From: Ralstonia thomasii | Lineage (GTDB): Bacteria; Pseudomonadota; Gammaproteobacteria; Burkholderiales; Burkholderiaceae | DNA length: 64,000 bases | NCBI RefSeq assembly: GCF_958405895.1 | Contig: NZ_CATZAR010000002.1 | Strand: one strand, 5' to 3' | Shown: positions 50,469 to 59,287 of the stretch, piece after piece | Numbering within the stretch: the stretch's first letter is position 1 | How the letters are laid out: every line of letters starts with the position of its first letter | Translations under genes and position numbers: made by a program | Notes under the pieces: model-generated | What the model saw: the letters and a program-made list of their open reading frames with translations, nothing else | What the model was told of the DNA's origin: nothing | Databases searched by the model: none

Positions 50469-51104
50469 TCAGGCGTTGCGCGACAGGGCCAGGCGCAGCA
50501 GGTCTGCCACCGTATTCACGTTGAGCTTTTCCATGATGTTGGCGCGGTGTGCTTCCACCGTCTTGATGGAAATGCCCAGATCGTCGGCGATCTGCTTGTT
50601 CAGGCGGCCGGCGACGATGCGCTCCAGCACTTGCTGCTCGCGTGTGGTCAGGCGGCCGAGCAGGTCCTTGGCGGCCTTTTGCTCGCGGGCGACCGAGTCT
50701 TCGCTGCGCGCCTTGCTGAGCATGCGTTCCACCAGCTCGCGCAGTTCGGATTCGTCGAACGGCTTTTCAATGAAGTCGACCGCGCCTTTCTTCATGGTCG
50801 ACACGGCCAACGGCACGTCGCCGTGGCCCGTGACGAAGACGATCGGCATGCGGTTGTTCTCTGCCAACAGGCGGTCTTGCAGCTCGGGGCCGCTCATGCC
50901 TTGCATGCGCACGTCAAGGATCAGGCAGCCGACGCCTTCGCCGCGCTTGTCGTCGACCAGGAATTCTTCTGCGCTGCGGTAGGTGCGGACGGTGTAGCCG
51001 TTGCCTTCGAGCAGCCACGTCAACGAGTCACGCATGGCTTCATCGTCATCGACGACGAACACGGTTTCGTTGCGCGGCGCAACTGCGGCGGGCGTTGTGC
51101 TCAT
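50469..51104 (-). CDS. FixJ/TtrR-type response regulator
   Basis: 211 residues. Receiver domain 14-127: VFVVDDDEAMRDSL with the acidic pocket, phosphoacceptor Asp64 in LILDVRMQGMSG, Thr in VFVTGHGDVP, and Lys in FIEKPF. LuxR/FixJ HTH 145-205: LTTREQQVLERIVAGRLNKQIADDLGISIKTVEAHRANIMEKL (positions 147-190). Its kinase is the gene just upstream, 40 bases away on the same strand. Target genes are unknown; divergent aceE is a candidate by position. Confidence 0.93.
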   Translation of the reverse strand: MSTTPAAVAPRNETVFVVDDDEAMRDSLTWLLEGNGYTVRTYRSAEEFLVDDKRGEGVGCLILDVRMQGMSGPELQDRLLAENNRMPIVFVTGHGDVPLAVSTMKKGAVDFIEKPFDESELRELVERMLSKARSEDSVAREQKAAKDLLGRLTTREQQVLERIVAGRLNKQIADDLGISIKTVEAHRANIMEKLNVNTVADLLRLALSRNA

Positions 51105-51144
51105 GGAGGAGTCCTCGGTCTACGTTCTATGTTTTAAAAACGAT

Positions 51145-53721
51145 TTACAGCGGATTCAGCGGCAAGATGATTTTAAACGTACAGCCGATGCCATCGGCGT
51201 TGTTTTCTACCCAGAGCCTGCCGAGGTGGGATTCTATGATGGAGCGGCAGATATTCAGTCCCATACCCATGCCGTCGGATTTTGTACTGAAGAACGGCTC
51301 GAACAGCCGCTCCTTAGTGCTGTCGTCCACGCCCGGGCCCTGGTCGATCACCTCGATCAGCACGGAATTTTCCGGGTCGTTGATCAGGTTGGCGTGCAGG
51401 CGCAGCACGCTGGCGGCGCGCAGGCGCGGGTGGGCGGCCATGGCTTCGGCGGCGTTCTTGAGCAGATTGACGAGCACCTGCTCGATGAGCACCGGATCGA
51501 CATACAGATGCGGCAAGTCGCCTGGCAGGCGCGTGAGAATGGTGATGCCGCGCCGCGTGGCTTCGAGTTCGGCCAGACCCACGGCGTCGGCAACGATCTC
51601 GCGCAGGTCGGATTCGCGCCGCTGCGGCTGGCTGCGTTTCACGAAGCCGCGGATGCGCTGGATGATGGTGCCGGCACGCACGGCCTGGGCGGAGGTCTTC
51701 TCAAGCACCGGGATCAGCTCTTCCGGCGTGCTGCGTCCGCTCTTCAGGCGGCCGACGGCGCCCATGCAGTAGTTGTTGATGGCAGCCAGCGGCTGGTTCA
51801 GCTCGTGCGCCAGCGATGAGGCCATCTCGCCCATCGTCGTCAGGCGGCTGGTGAACTGCAGGCGCTCTTCGTGCTGGCGCGTCATCTCTTCGGCGGCCTT
51901 GCGCACGGTGATGTCGGTGGCGATCTGCATCTGTGCGAGGTGGCCGTCGACCCACTGGATGTAGCGGCGCCGCACTTCAAACCACTTCTGCATCGATGGC
52001 ACATAGATTTCGCGCGCATCTGCCGCGTGCGGTGTCAACTCGGACGCGGGCAGGCCGGCGTAGGCGTCCACCAGGTCGAGTGCATCGCTGGAAACGTCTT
52101 CCGTGTTGACGTCGTTGCCGGAGAGCTGCAGGTGGCCGAACGCCTCCCAGCCGAAAAGCTGGCGGTAGTAGCGGTTGGCGAACAGCAGCTCCGCCTTGTC
52201 GGTCGAGAGCACGGACACGGCCGCATCCAGGCTCTCCAGCACCGTGGTGAAGCGGTCGTGCGTGGCGGCCAAGTCTTCACGGGCGCGTTTGGGCTCAGTA
52301 ATGTCCGTGATGGAACTCATCCACCCCGTGTGCCGGGCGCGCGCATCGATCAGCGGCGAGACGTACATCCGCGCATAGAAGCTCGTACCGTCGCGGCGCA
52401 TCATGCGCAATTCCATGCCGTTGGCGGGCGCCTTGCCACGCAAGGTCAGCTCGATGTGCTTCTGCATCTCGCCGATCTCATTGGGCGGCCAATACGGGAA
52501 GGGCGGCATGCGCCCGACCAGCTCGGCTTCCGTCCAGCCGATCATGCGGCAGAACGCCGGGTTCACGTAGGTGATGCGGCCGTTGAGGTCGAGCGAACGC
52601 ATGCCGATCACCATGGAGTTTTCCATAGCGCGGCGGAACGACGTTTCCGCCAGCAACGCGCGCTGCGCTTCAGAGCGGCGGCTGGTGTGGCGCCACACGC
52701 TCCAGAGGCTCCAGATCACGAAGCACGACAGGCCGGCCACCAGCCACATCAGCATGTTGTTGGGCAGGTTGGACGGAGCGGGATACGCCTCGGCCCGCAG
52801 CGAGAGCGAATGTCCCGGTGGGTCGAGCAGCACCTCGTACGACGCCGCCGCCTTGGGCACCGGCCGCAACGACGTGCTTGCGCGGACCACGTTGTTCTTG
52901 TCGACCAGCGAGAAGCGGTAGCGGTCTGTCAACTCGCCCGGCAGCAGTTGCGTGAGGATGCCCGTGACCGAATACATGGCGCCCACCGTGCCGAGGAATT
53001 CGTTGTCGCGCACGATCGGGACTTCCATCAGCATGAAGCTCTCGCCGCGCTCGTTCTGGATGGGGCGCGAATAGACGGCACGCTGCGTTTCACGCGCGGC
53101 ATCGTAGGCAGATTGGATTTCGGGTTCGAGCGGATGGTCGCGTGTTTCGCGCACGCGCGCCGTGAATTCGGAGGTGGACGGGAACGCCCAGCGCGGGCGG
53201 CGCGTGGCATCCAGCCAGTTGATGAAGACAAGCTCCGGGTTCTCGCGCAGGAGCTGGCGGGCGGCATCGCGATAGGCGCTCGGGTCAAGCTGCGCAGCAC
53301 CGATGTCGCGTGCCAGGGCGGCCACCTGATCCTGGTTGCTCTGCAGGGACAGGCGAACCTTCTGCTCGGCCCAGGCGGCATCGCGGTAGAGGGCGTCGCG
53401 CTGCTGCTGCACCTCCGTGGCGTGCAATTGATACAGGATGAAAATCATCGCGCCAGCAAACAGGACGATTGCCACCAGCGGGATGAACATGAACCAGTTG
53501 GTCGTCCACAGCCGGCCCAGGCGGGTCAGCCACAGGCGGCGGGGCATGTTCGGGCGAACGGCCTCGTCCGACGGCTGTTCGGACGCGTTCACGGAAATGG
53601 GCGCAGGCGCCGCAGGCGTTGACGGCTCGGACTTGGCGGCCGGGTCCTGCGAAGCGTGGGAGGGGGCAAGCATGATGGGCGGACGAACGCCGGAATTCTG
53701 CGGAGGTAAAGGAGTGGACAT
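51145..53721 (-). CDS. PAS-domain sensor histidine kinase
   Basis: 858-residue membrane kinase. Order: proline/serine-rich cytoplasmic N-terminus, membrane helix about 72-97, large periplasmic domain about 98-325 (possibly CHASE- or Cache-like), second helix about 328-350, two PAS domains (about 365-480, with NGRITYVNPAFCRMIGWTEAEL; and about 490-615), then HisKA with His639 in SLAHELNQPLAAINNY and an HATPase domain (VLVNLLKNAAEAM; GPGVDDSTKERLFEPFFSTKSDGMGMGLNICRSI at about 785-820). The FixL/DctB-like kinase core pairs with the FixJ-like regulator downstream. The periplasmic domain implies an extracytoplasmic ligand. Confidence 0.93.
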   Translation of the reverse strand: MSTPLPPQNSGVRPPIMLAPSHASQDPAAKSEPSTPAAPAPISVNASEQPSDEAVRPNMPRRLWLTRLGRLWTTNWFMFIPLVAIVLFAGAMIFILYQLHATEVQQQRDALYRDAAWAEQKVRLSLQSNQDQVAALARDIGAAQLDPSAYRDAARQLLRENPELVFINWLDATRRPRWAFPSTSEFTARVRETRDHPLEPEIQSAYDAARETQRAVYSRPIQNERGESFMLMEVPIVRDNEFLGTVGAMYSVTGILTQLLPGELTDRYRFSLVDKNNVVRASTSLRPVPKAAASYEVLLDPPGHSLSLRAEAYPAPSNLPNNMLMWLVAGLSCFVIWSLWSVWRHTSRRSEAQRALLAETSFRRAMENSMVIGMRSLDLNGRITYVNPAFCRMIGWTEAELVGRMPPFPYWPPNEIGEMQKHIELTLRGKAPANGMELRMMRRDGTSFYARMYVSPLIDARARHTGWMSSITDITEPKRAREDLAATHDRFTTVLESLDAAVSVLSTDKAELLFANRYYRQLFGWEAFGHLQLSGNDVNTEDVSSDALDLVDAYAGLPASELTPHAADAREIYVPSMQKWFEVRRRYIQWVDGHLAQMQIATDITVRKAAEEMTRQHEERLQFTSRLTTMGEMASSLAHELNQPLAAINNYCMGAVGRLKSGRSTPEELIPVLEKTSAQAVRAGTIIQRIRGFVKRSQPQRRESDLREIVADAVGLAELEATRRGITILTRLPGDLPHLYVDPVLIEQVLVNLLKNAAEAMAAHPRLRAASVLRLHANLINDPENSVLIEVIDQGPGVDDSTKERLFEPFFSTKSDGMGMGLNICRSIIESHLGRLWVENNADGIGCTFKIILPLNPL

Positions 53722-54034
53722 CTGTGCAACTGCGCAAAACTAAGTGTAACGGCAATCAACCTGCGGGTCGCTTGGGGAAACCGCTTGGTGAGGTGTCTTG
53801 TTCGCTCGGAAAATGCTGCGCTGCAATGTCAAAGGTGATTTGTTTTGCGTCGCGGCAATATTCCACATTATAAAAAACCATATCGCAATTTGAAAATTCC
53901 GCTTGTGCTGCGTTTGCGGGTGCCCATAGAATCAGCGCAAAAGTCGGGGTGGCCCTTGCGTGCGTGTGAACGCGCGTGCCAGTGGGCGCCTCACAAGAGA
54001 CGCAACTACCGTTACTGCTACCAAGGAGACCGCC
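53722..54034. promoter_or_regulatory. Divergent promoter region kinase / aceE
   Basis: 313 bases, unusually AT-rich around 53830-53900. A possible aceE promoter is TTGTGC (53903-53908), 18-base spacer, TAGAAT (53927-53932), about 100 bases before the ATG. No clear operator repeat was found. Confidence 0.45.
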
Positions 54035-56725
54035 ATGTCGGCCGTACCAGAACAAGTCCTGGGTGCCACGAGCGCCAGCGACGTTGATCCCCAGGAAACC
54101 AAGGAATGGCTGGAGGCGCTGCAAGGCGTCATCGGCGCGGAAGGCCCGCAGCGCGCGGCATTCCTCCTCGACAAGCAGATCGAGTACGCGCGCATCAACG
54201 GCGTGACGTCTCCGCTGCACGCAGAAACCCCCTATATCAATACGATCCCGGTCGAGAACCAGGACCGCATTCCTGGCAACCAGGAAATCGAGCATCGCAT
54301 CCGTTCGTATACGCGCTGGAACGCCATGGCGATGGTGCTGCGCGCGAACAAGGACACCAACGTCGGCGGGCATATCTCGTCGTTCGCTTCGGCGGCCACG
54401 CTGTATGACGTCGGCTACAACCACTTCTGGCACGCCCCGTCGGACAAGCACGGCGGCGACATGGTTTTCGTGCAGGGGCACTCGGCGCCGGGCGTGTACT
54501 CGCGCGCATTCCTGCTGGGCCGTCTAAGCGAGGAGCAACTCGACAGCTTCCGCCAGGAAGTCGACGGCAAGGGCATCTCGTCGTACCCGCACCCGTGGCT
54601 GATGCCGGATTTCTGGCAATTCCCGACCGTGTCGATGGGCCTGGGCCCGATCATGGCGATCTACCAGGCGCGCTTTACCAAGTACCTGGCCAGCCGCGGC
54701 CTGATCCAGAACTGGGAAAACCGCAAGGTCTGGGCGTTCCTGGGCGACGGCGAAACCGACGAGCCGGAATCGCTGGGAGCGATTGGCATGGCCGGCCGTG
54801 AAAAGCTGGACAACCTCGTCTTCGTGATCAACTGCAACCTGCAGCGCCTGGATGGTCCGGTGCGCGGCAACGGCAAGATCATCCAGGAGCTGGAATCGGA
54901 ATTCCGCGGCGCAGGCTGGAACGTCATCAAGGTCATCTGGGGCAGCCGCTGGGATCAGCTGCTTGCCCGCGACACGAAGGGCCTGCTGATGAGCCGCATG
55001 ATGGAATGCGTCGACGGCGAGTACCAGACCTTCAAATCGAAGAGCGGCGCTTATGTGCGCGAGTTCTTCTTCAACACGCCGGAACTCAAGGCCATGGTGG
55101 CCGATTGGTCCGACGACGACATCTGGGCGCTGAACCGTGGCGGCCATGATCCGCACAAGATCTACGCGGCATTCCAGTCGGCGACCAACCACAAGGGTCA
55201 GCCGACCGTCATTCTCGCCAAGACCATCAAGGGCTATGGCATGGGTGAGGCCGGCGAAGCGATGAACATCGCCCACCAGCAGAAGAAGATGCCGGTGGAC
55301 GCCATCCGCAAGCTGCGTGATCGCTTCAACATTCCGGTTGCCGACGACCAGCTCGAGCACGTGCCGTACGTCAAGTTCGAAGAAGGCTCGAAGGAACTCG
55401 AATACATGCGCAAGGCCCGTATGGACCTGGGCGGCTACCTGCCGGCCCGTCGCCAGAAGGCCGACGCGCTGCAGATTCCCGCGCTGGCTGCGTTCGACGC
55501 GTTGCTCAAAGCCACCGGTGAAGGCCGCGAAGTGTCCACGACGATGGCCTTTGTGCGCATTCTGAACATCCTGCTGAAGGACAAGAACATCGGTAAGCAT
55601 GTTGTGCCCATCGTGCCCGATGAGTCGCGTACGTTCGGCATGGAAGGTCTGTTCCGCCAGGTGGGTATCTGGAACCAGGAAGGCCAGAAGTACGTGCCGC
55701 AGGATCACGACCAACTGATGTTCTACAAGGAATCGCAGACGGGTCAGGTGCTGCAGGAAGGCATCAACGAAGCCGGTGCCATGTGCGACTGGATCGCGGC
55801 CGCTACGTCGTATTCGACGCATGGCGTGGCGATGATCCCGTTCTACATCTACTACTCGATGTTCGGCATCCAGCGTATCGGCGACCTCTGCTGGGCCGCC
55901 GGCGACATGCGCTCGCGCGGCTTCCTGCTGGGCGGCACAGCTGGCCGTACCACGCTGAACGGCGAAGGCCTGCAGCACGAAGACGGCCACTCGCACGTGT
56001 ACCACGCTGCCATCCCGAACTGCATCTCGTATGACCCGACCTTCCAGTACGAACTGGCGGTGGTGATGCAAGACGGCCTGCGTCGCATGTATGTCGAGCA
56101 GGAAGACGTCTATTACTACCTGACGGTGATGAACGAAAACTACGAGCACCCGGAAATGCCGGCGGGTGTCGAGGCGGACATCATCAAGGGGATGTACCAG
56201 TTCAAGAAGGGCGTCGAAAACAGCAACGCACCGCGCGTGCAACTGCTGGGTTCGGGCACGATCTTCCGCGAGGTGATCGCCGCCGCCGAGCTGCTCAAGA
56301 AGGACTGGGGCGTGGAATCCGACCTGTGGGGCTGCCCGAGCTTTACCGAGCTGGCCCGTGAAGGCAACGCCATCGCGCGCTGGAACCTGCTCAACCCGAC
56401 GGCACCGCAACGCGAGTCGCACGTCGAGAAGCTCCTCAAGAACGCACGCGGTCCGGTCATCGCTTCGACCGACTACGTCCGTACTTTCGCCGAGCAGATC
56501 CGCGCCTTCGTGCCGCGTCGCTATGTGGTGCTGGGCACCGACGGCTTCGGCCGCTCGGATACCCGCGAGAAGCTGCGTCACTTCTTCGAGGTGGATCGCT
56601 ACTGGGTGACGGTTGCGTCGCTCAAGGCGCTCGCCGATGAAGGCGTGCTGCCGCGCGAGAAGGTGGCCGAGGCACTGAAGAAGTACAACCTCGATCCGAA
56701 CAAGCCCAACCCGATGACCGTATAA
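54035..56725 (+). CDS. aceE: Pyruvate dehydrogenase E1 (homodimeric)
   Basis: 896-residue thiamine-diphosphate enzyme that decarboxylates pyruvate and acetylates the lipoyl groups of E2. It is the single-chain type used by gamma- and betaproteobacteria. Seen: GHISSFASAATLYDVGYNHFWHA near 107, thiamine motif GDGETDEPESLGAIGMAGREKLDNLVFVINCN (about 231-262), AATSYSTHGVAMIPFYIYYSMFGIQRIGDL near 585. AAGGAG precedes ATG 54035; the in-frame codons from 53960 are not needed. First gene of aceE-aceF-BPH-lpdA. Confidence 0.97.
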   Translation: MSAVPEQVLGATSASDVDPQETKEWLEALQGVIGAEGPQRAAFLLDKQIEYARINGVTSPLHAETPYINTIPVENQDRIPGNQEIEHRIRSYTRWNAMAMVLRANKDTNVGGHISSFASAATLYDVGYNHFWHAPSDKHGGDMVFVQGHSAPGVYSRAFLLGRLSEEQLDSFRQEVDGKGISSYPHPWLMPDFWQFPTVSMGLGPIMAIYQARFTKYLASRGLIQNWENRKVWAFLGDGETDEPESLGAIGMAGREKLDNLVFVINCNLQRLDGPVRGNGKIIQELESEFRGAGWNVIKVIWGSRWDQLLARDTKGLLMSRMMECVDGEYQTFKSKSGAYVREFFFNTPELKAMVADWSDDDIWALNRGGHDPHKIYAAFQSATNHKGQPTVILAKTIKGYGMGEAGEAMNIAHQQKKMPVDAIRKLRDRFNIPVADDQLEHVPYVKFEEGSKELEYMRKARMDLGGYLPARRQKADALQIPALAAFDALLKATGEGREVSTTMAFVRILNILLKDKNIGKHVVPIVPDESRTFGMEGLFRQVGIWNQEGQKYVPQDHDQLMFYKESQTGQVLQEGINEAGAMCDWIAAATSYSTHGVAMIPFYIYYSMFGIQRIGDLCWAAGDMRSRGFLLGGTAGRTTLNGEGLQHEDGHSHVYHAAIPNCISYDPTFQYELAVVMQDGLRRMYVEQEDVYYYLTVMNENYEHPEMPAGVEADIIKGMYQFKKGVENSNAPRVQLLGSGTIFREVIAAAELLKKDWGVESDLWGCPSFTELAREGNAIARWNLLNPTAPQRESHVEKLLKNARGPVIASTDYVRTFAEQIRAFVPRRYVVLGTDGFGRSDTREKLRHFFEVDRYWVTVASLKALADEGVLPREKVAEALKKYNLDPNKPNPMTV

Positions 56726-56877
56726 CGGAGCCGCCGGGCGCGCGGGTTGCGTTCCGGCTGGGCACCGCCCTGACAGACTTTCCGCAACGTGCATTTGCCT
56801 GCACGATGCGGTAGCCTGCGGGCACCGCGTGTCCGCCGCCGGATGCTCTCGCCGCCAGACCCTCTGGAGACAGAAGA

Positions 56878-58551
56878 ATGAGTCAAGTCGTAGAAATCAA
56901 GGTGCCGGACATCGGCGACTACAAAGACGTCCCGGTGATCGAAGTGCTGGTCAAGGCGGGCGATACCGTCAACGCCGAAGATTCGCTGGTTACGCTGGAA
57001 TCGGACAAGGCGACCATGGACGTGCCCTCGCCCAAGAGCGGCGTCGTCAAGGAAGTGAAGATCAAGGTGGGTGACACCGTGTCGGAAGGCTCGCTGGTGC
57101 TGTTGCTCGAAGAGCAGGGCGCTGCTGCCGCACCGGCCCCGGCACCTCAAGCTGCGCCCGCACCGGCTCCGGCCGCTGCTGCACCGGCGCCCGCACCCGC
57201 CGCGCAAGCTCCGGCCCCTGCGCCGGCTGCCGCTGGCGGCGGCACGGTTGAAGTGAAGGTGCCGGACATCGGCGACTACACCGACGTGCCCGTCATCGAA
57301 ATCAGCGTGAAGGTGGGCGACAGGGTGGAAGCCGAGCAGTCGCTGATCACGCTGGAATCGGACAAGGCCACGATGGACGTGCCGTCGCCGGCTGCCGGCA
57401 CGGTCAAGGAAATCCGCGTGAAGGTGGGCGATGCCGTGTCGCAAGGCACGCTGATCGTCGTCCTGGAAGGTGCTGGCGGCGCTGCTGCTGCGCCAGCACC
57501 CGCACAAGCGCCGGTGTCCGCACCGGCTGCCGCTGCGCCGAGCCCGGCCCCTGCGGCTGCGCCCGCAGTTGCGTCGACCGCAGCGCCCGCTACCTACACC
57601 GCTGACACGGTCGGTACGGTTGGCAAGGCTGCTCACGCCAGCCCCTCGGTGCGCAAGTACGCGCGCGAGCTGGGCGTCAACGTGAATCTGGTCGGGGGCA
57701 CGGGTCCGAAGAACCGCATCACGCAGGAAGACGTGCAGCGCTACGTCAAGGGCGTGATGAGCGGCCAGGCTGCGGCGCCGGGCAAGGCTGCCGCGGGTGC
57801 ACCGGCCGGTGGCGGTGAGTTGAATCTGCTGCCGTGGCCGAAGGTGGACTTCACCAAGTTCGGTCCGGTCGATCCGAAGCCGCTGTCGCGTATCAAGAAG
57901 ATTTCCGGCGCGAACCTGCACCGCAACTGGGTCATGATTCCGCACGTCACCAACAACGACGAGGCGGACATCACCGAACTGGAAGCCTTCCGCGTGCAGA
58001 TGAACAAGGACCACGAAAAGGCCGGCGTGAAGTTCACGATGCTGGCATTCGTGATCAAGGCAGTCGTGGGCGCGCTGAAGAAATTCCCGACCTTCAACGC
58101 GAGCCTGGACGGCGACAACCTGGTCTTCAAGCAGTACTTCCACGTCGGCTTCGCGGCCGATACGCCCAACGGGCTCGTGGTGCCGGTGATCCGCGATGCG
58201 GACAAGAAGGGTCTGATCGACATCGCCAAGGAGATGGCGGACCTGTCGAAGGCTGCCCGCGAAGGCAAGCTCAAGCCGGACCAGATGCAGGGGGGCTGCT
58301 TCTCGATCTCGTCACTGGGCGGCATCGGCGGCACGCATTTCACGCCGATCATCAACGCACCGGAAGTGGCCATCCTTGGCTTGTCGCGTGGTTATCAGAA
58401 GCCCGTTTGGGACGGCAAGCAGTTCGTGCCGCGCCTGACGCTGCCGCTGTCGCTGTCGTACGATCACCGCGTGATCGACGGCGCCGAGGCTGCACGCTTC
58501 AACGCGTATCTGGCCAGCGTGCTGGCGGACTTCCGCCGCGTCAGCCTGTAA
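56878..58551 (+). CDS. aceF: Dihydrolipoamide acetyltransferase (PDH E2)
   Basis: 557 residues. Two N-terminal lipoyl domains (about 1-80 and 122-202), each with the lipoylated lysine in ESDKATMDVPS (Lys about 45 and about 164), joined by long Ala-Pro linkers. Peripheral subunit-binding domain about 255-290 (ASPSVRKYARELGVNVNLV). C-terminal acetyltransferase core with catalytic His530 in SYDHRVIDGAEAARF. Forms the 24-mer core of the complex. The two lipoyl domains are very similar at the DNA level, which may promote recombination. 152 bases after aceE, so possibly with an internal control element. Confidence 0.97.
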   Translation: MSQVVEIKVPDIGDYKDVPVIEVLVKAGDTVNAEDSLVTLESDKATMDVPSPKSGVVKEVKIKVGDTVSEGSLVLLLEEQGAAAAPAPAPQAAPAPAPAAAAPAPAPAAQAPAPAPAAAGGGTVEVKVPDIGDYTDVPVIEISVKVGDRVEAEQSLITLESDKATMDVPSPAAGTVKEIRVKVGDAVSQGTLIVVLEGAGGAAAAPAPAQAPVSAPAAAAPSPAPAAAPAVASTAAPATYTADTVGTVGKAAHASPSVRKYARELGVNVNLVGGTGPKNRITQEDVQRYVKGVMSGQAAAPGKAAAGAPAGGGELNLLPWPKVDFTKFGPVDPKPLSRIKKISGANLHRNWVMIPHVTNNDEADITELEAFRVQMNKDHEKAGVKFTMLAFVIKAVVGALKKFPTFNASLDGDNLVFKQYFHVGFAADTPNGLVVPVIRDADKKGLIDIAKEMADLSKAAREGKLKPDQMQGGCFSISSLGGIGGTHFTPIINAPEVAILGLSRGYQKPVWDGKQFVPRLTLPLSLSYDHRVIDGAEAARFNAYLASVLADFRRVSL

Positions 58552-58656
58552 GCCCACGCGGGCGCGGCACGCATCTGGCTTCGGGCCTGTGCGTGCCGGC
58601 CCGGTTGGGTTTGCAGCGGTCGGCGGACTGGTCAGTGGATTGATGGCGAGGACGAC

Positions 58657-59229
58657 ATGACGACGTGCGTGGTGGTCAAGAAAGACGGCGAAGTGGCGAT
58701 TGCGGCCGATTCGCTGGTGACGTTCGGCGATACGCGCCTGGCGCGTGGCTACGAGCAGAACCAGAAGATCTTCCAGGTGGGCGATTCGCTGATCGCGCTG
58801 GCGGGCACGACGGCCCACTTCCCGGTCATGCGGAGTCTGTTAGCGGGTCTGGCCGATGAGTGTCGCCTCGGCACGCGTGACGACGTCTTCCGGACCTTCC
58901 TCAAGGTGCACGAAAAGCTCAAGGACGAGTATTTCGTCAACACCAAGGAGGACGACGACGACCCGTACGAGTCGTCGCAGATCACCTGCCTGATCGCCAA
59001 CGCCACCGGCATCTACGGCGTCTATTCGTACCGCGAGGTGTTTTCGTTCGACCGCTTCTGGGGCATTGGCTCGGGGCGCAATTTTGCGCTGGGAGCCATG
59101 TCGGCGGTGTTTGACATGCCGGGCAAGTCGGCGGCGGACGTTGCACAGGTGGGCGTGTCCGCAGGCGTGGAATTCGACAAGAGCTCGGGCGGTCCGATCG
59201 AAGTGCACACAGTACGTCTGCAGGATTGA
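58657..59229 (+). CDS. BPH: betaproteobacterial proteasome homologue (HslV-like Ntn peptidase)
   Basis: 190 residues related to the HslV protease subunit. After Met removal the N-terminus is Thr1-Thr2, with Asp17 in IAADS and Lys36 in NQKIF aligning to the HslV active-site Thr1, Asp17 and Lys33. Later IGSGRNFALGAMSAVF corresponds to the HslV GSGG loop with Ser/Gly near 134. It is clearly not HslV itself: it has insertions (DDDDPYESS near 107-115) and no hslU next to it. This matches the BPH group known from betaproteobacteria, a self-compartmentalising double ring. Its place between aceF and lpdA, with 105 and 58 bases spacing, suggests co-transcription with the pyruvate dehydrogenase genes. 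The substrate and any unfoldase partner are unknown. Confidence 0.82.
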   Translation: MTTCVVVKKDGEVAIAADSLVTFGDTRLARGYEQNQKIFQVGDSLIALAGTTAHFPVMRSLLAGLADECRLGTRDDVFRTFLKVHEKLKDEYFVNTKEDDDDPYESSQITCLIANATGIYGVYSYREVFSFDRFWGIGSGRNFALGAMSAVFDMPGKSAADVAQVGVSAGVEFDKSSGGPIEVHTVRLQD

Positions 59230-59287
59230 AAAGCGTCAGCGGGCCCGGGCGATGCCGGGTGCCGACGACAAGAACAAGGAGTCAGGA

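Noticed and set aside
54524..56794. 756-codon minus-strand frame opposite aceE
   Set aside because: It mirrors the aceE codons in a GC-rich genome and has no protein features.
57150..57600. Ala-Pro repeat tract as a possible mobile or CRISPR-like repeat
   Set aside because: The repeats encode the flexible linkers and duplicated lipoyl domains of E2 and are in frame with the gene.
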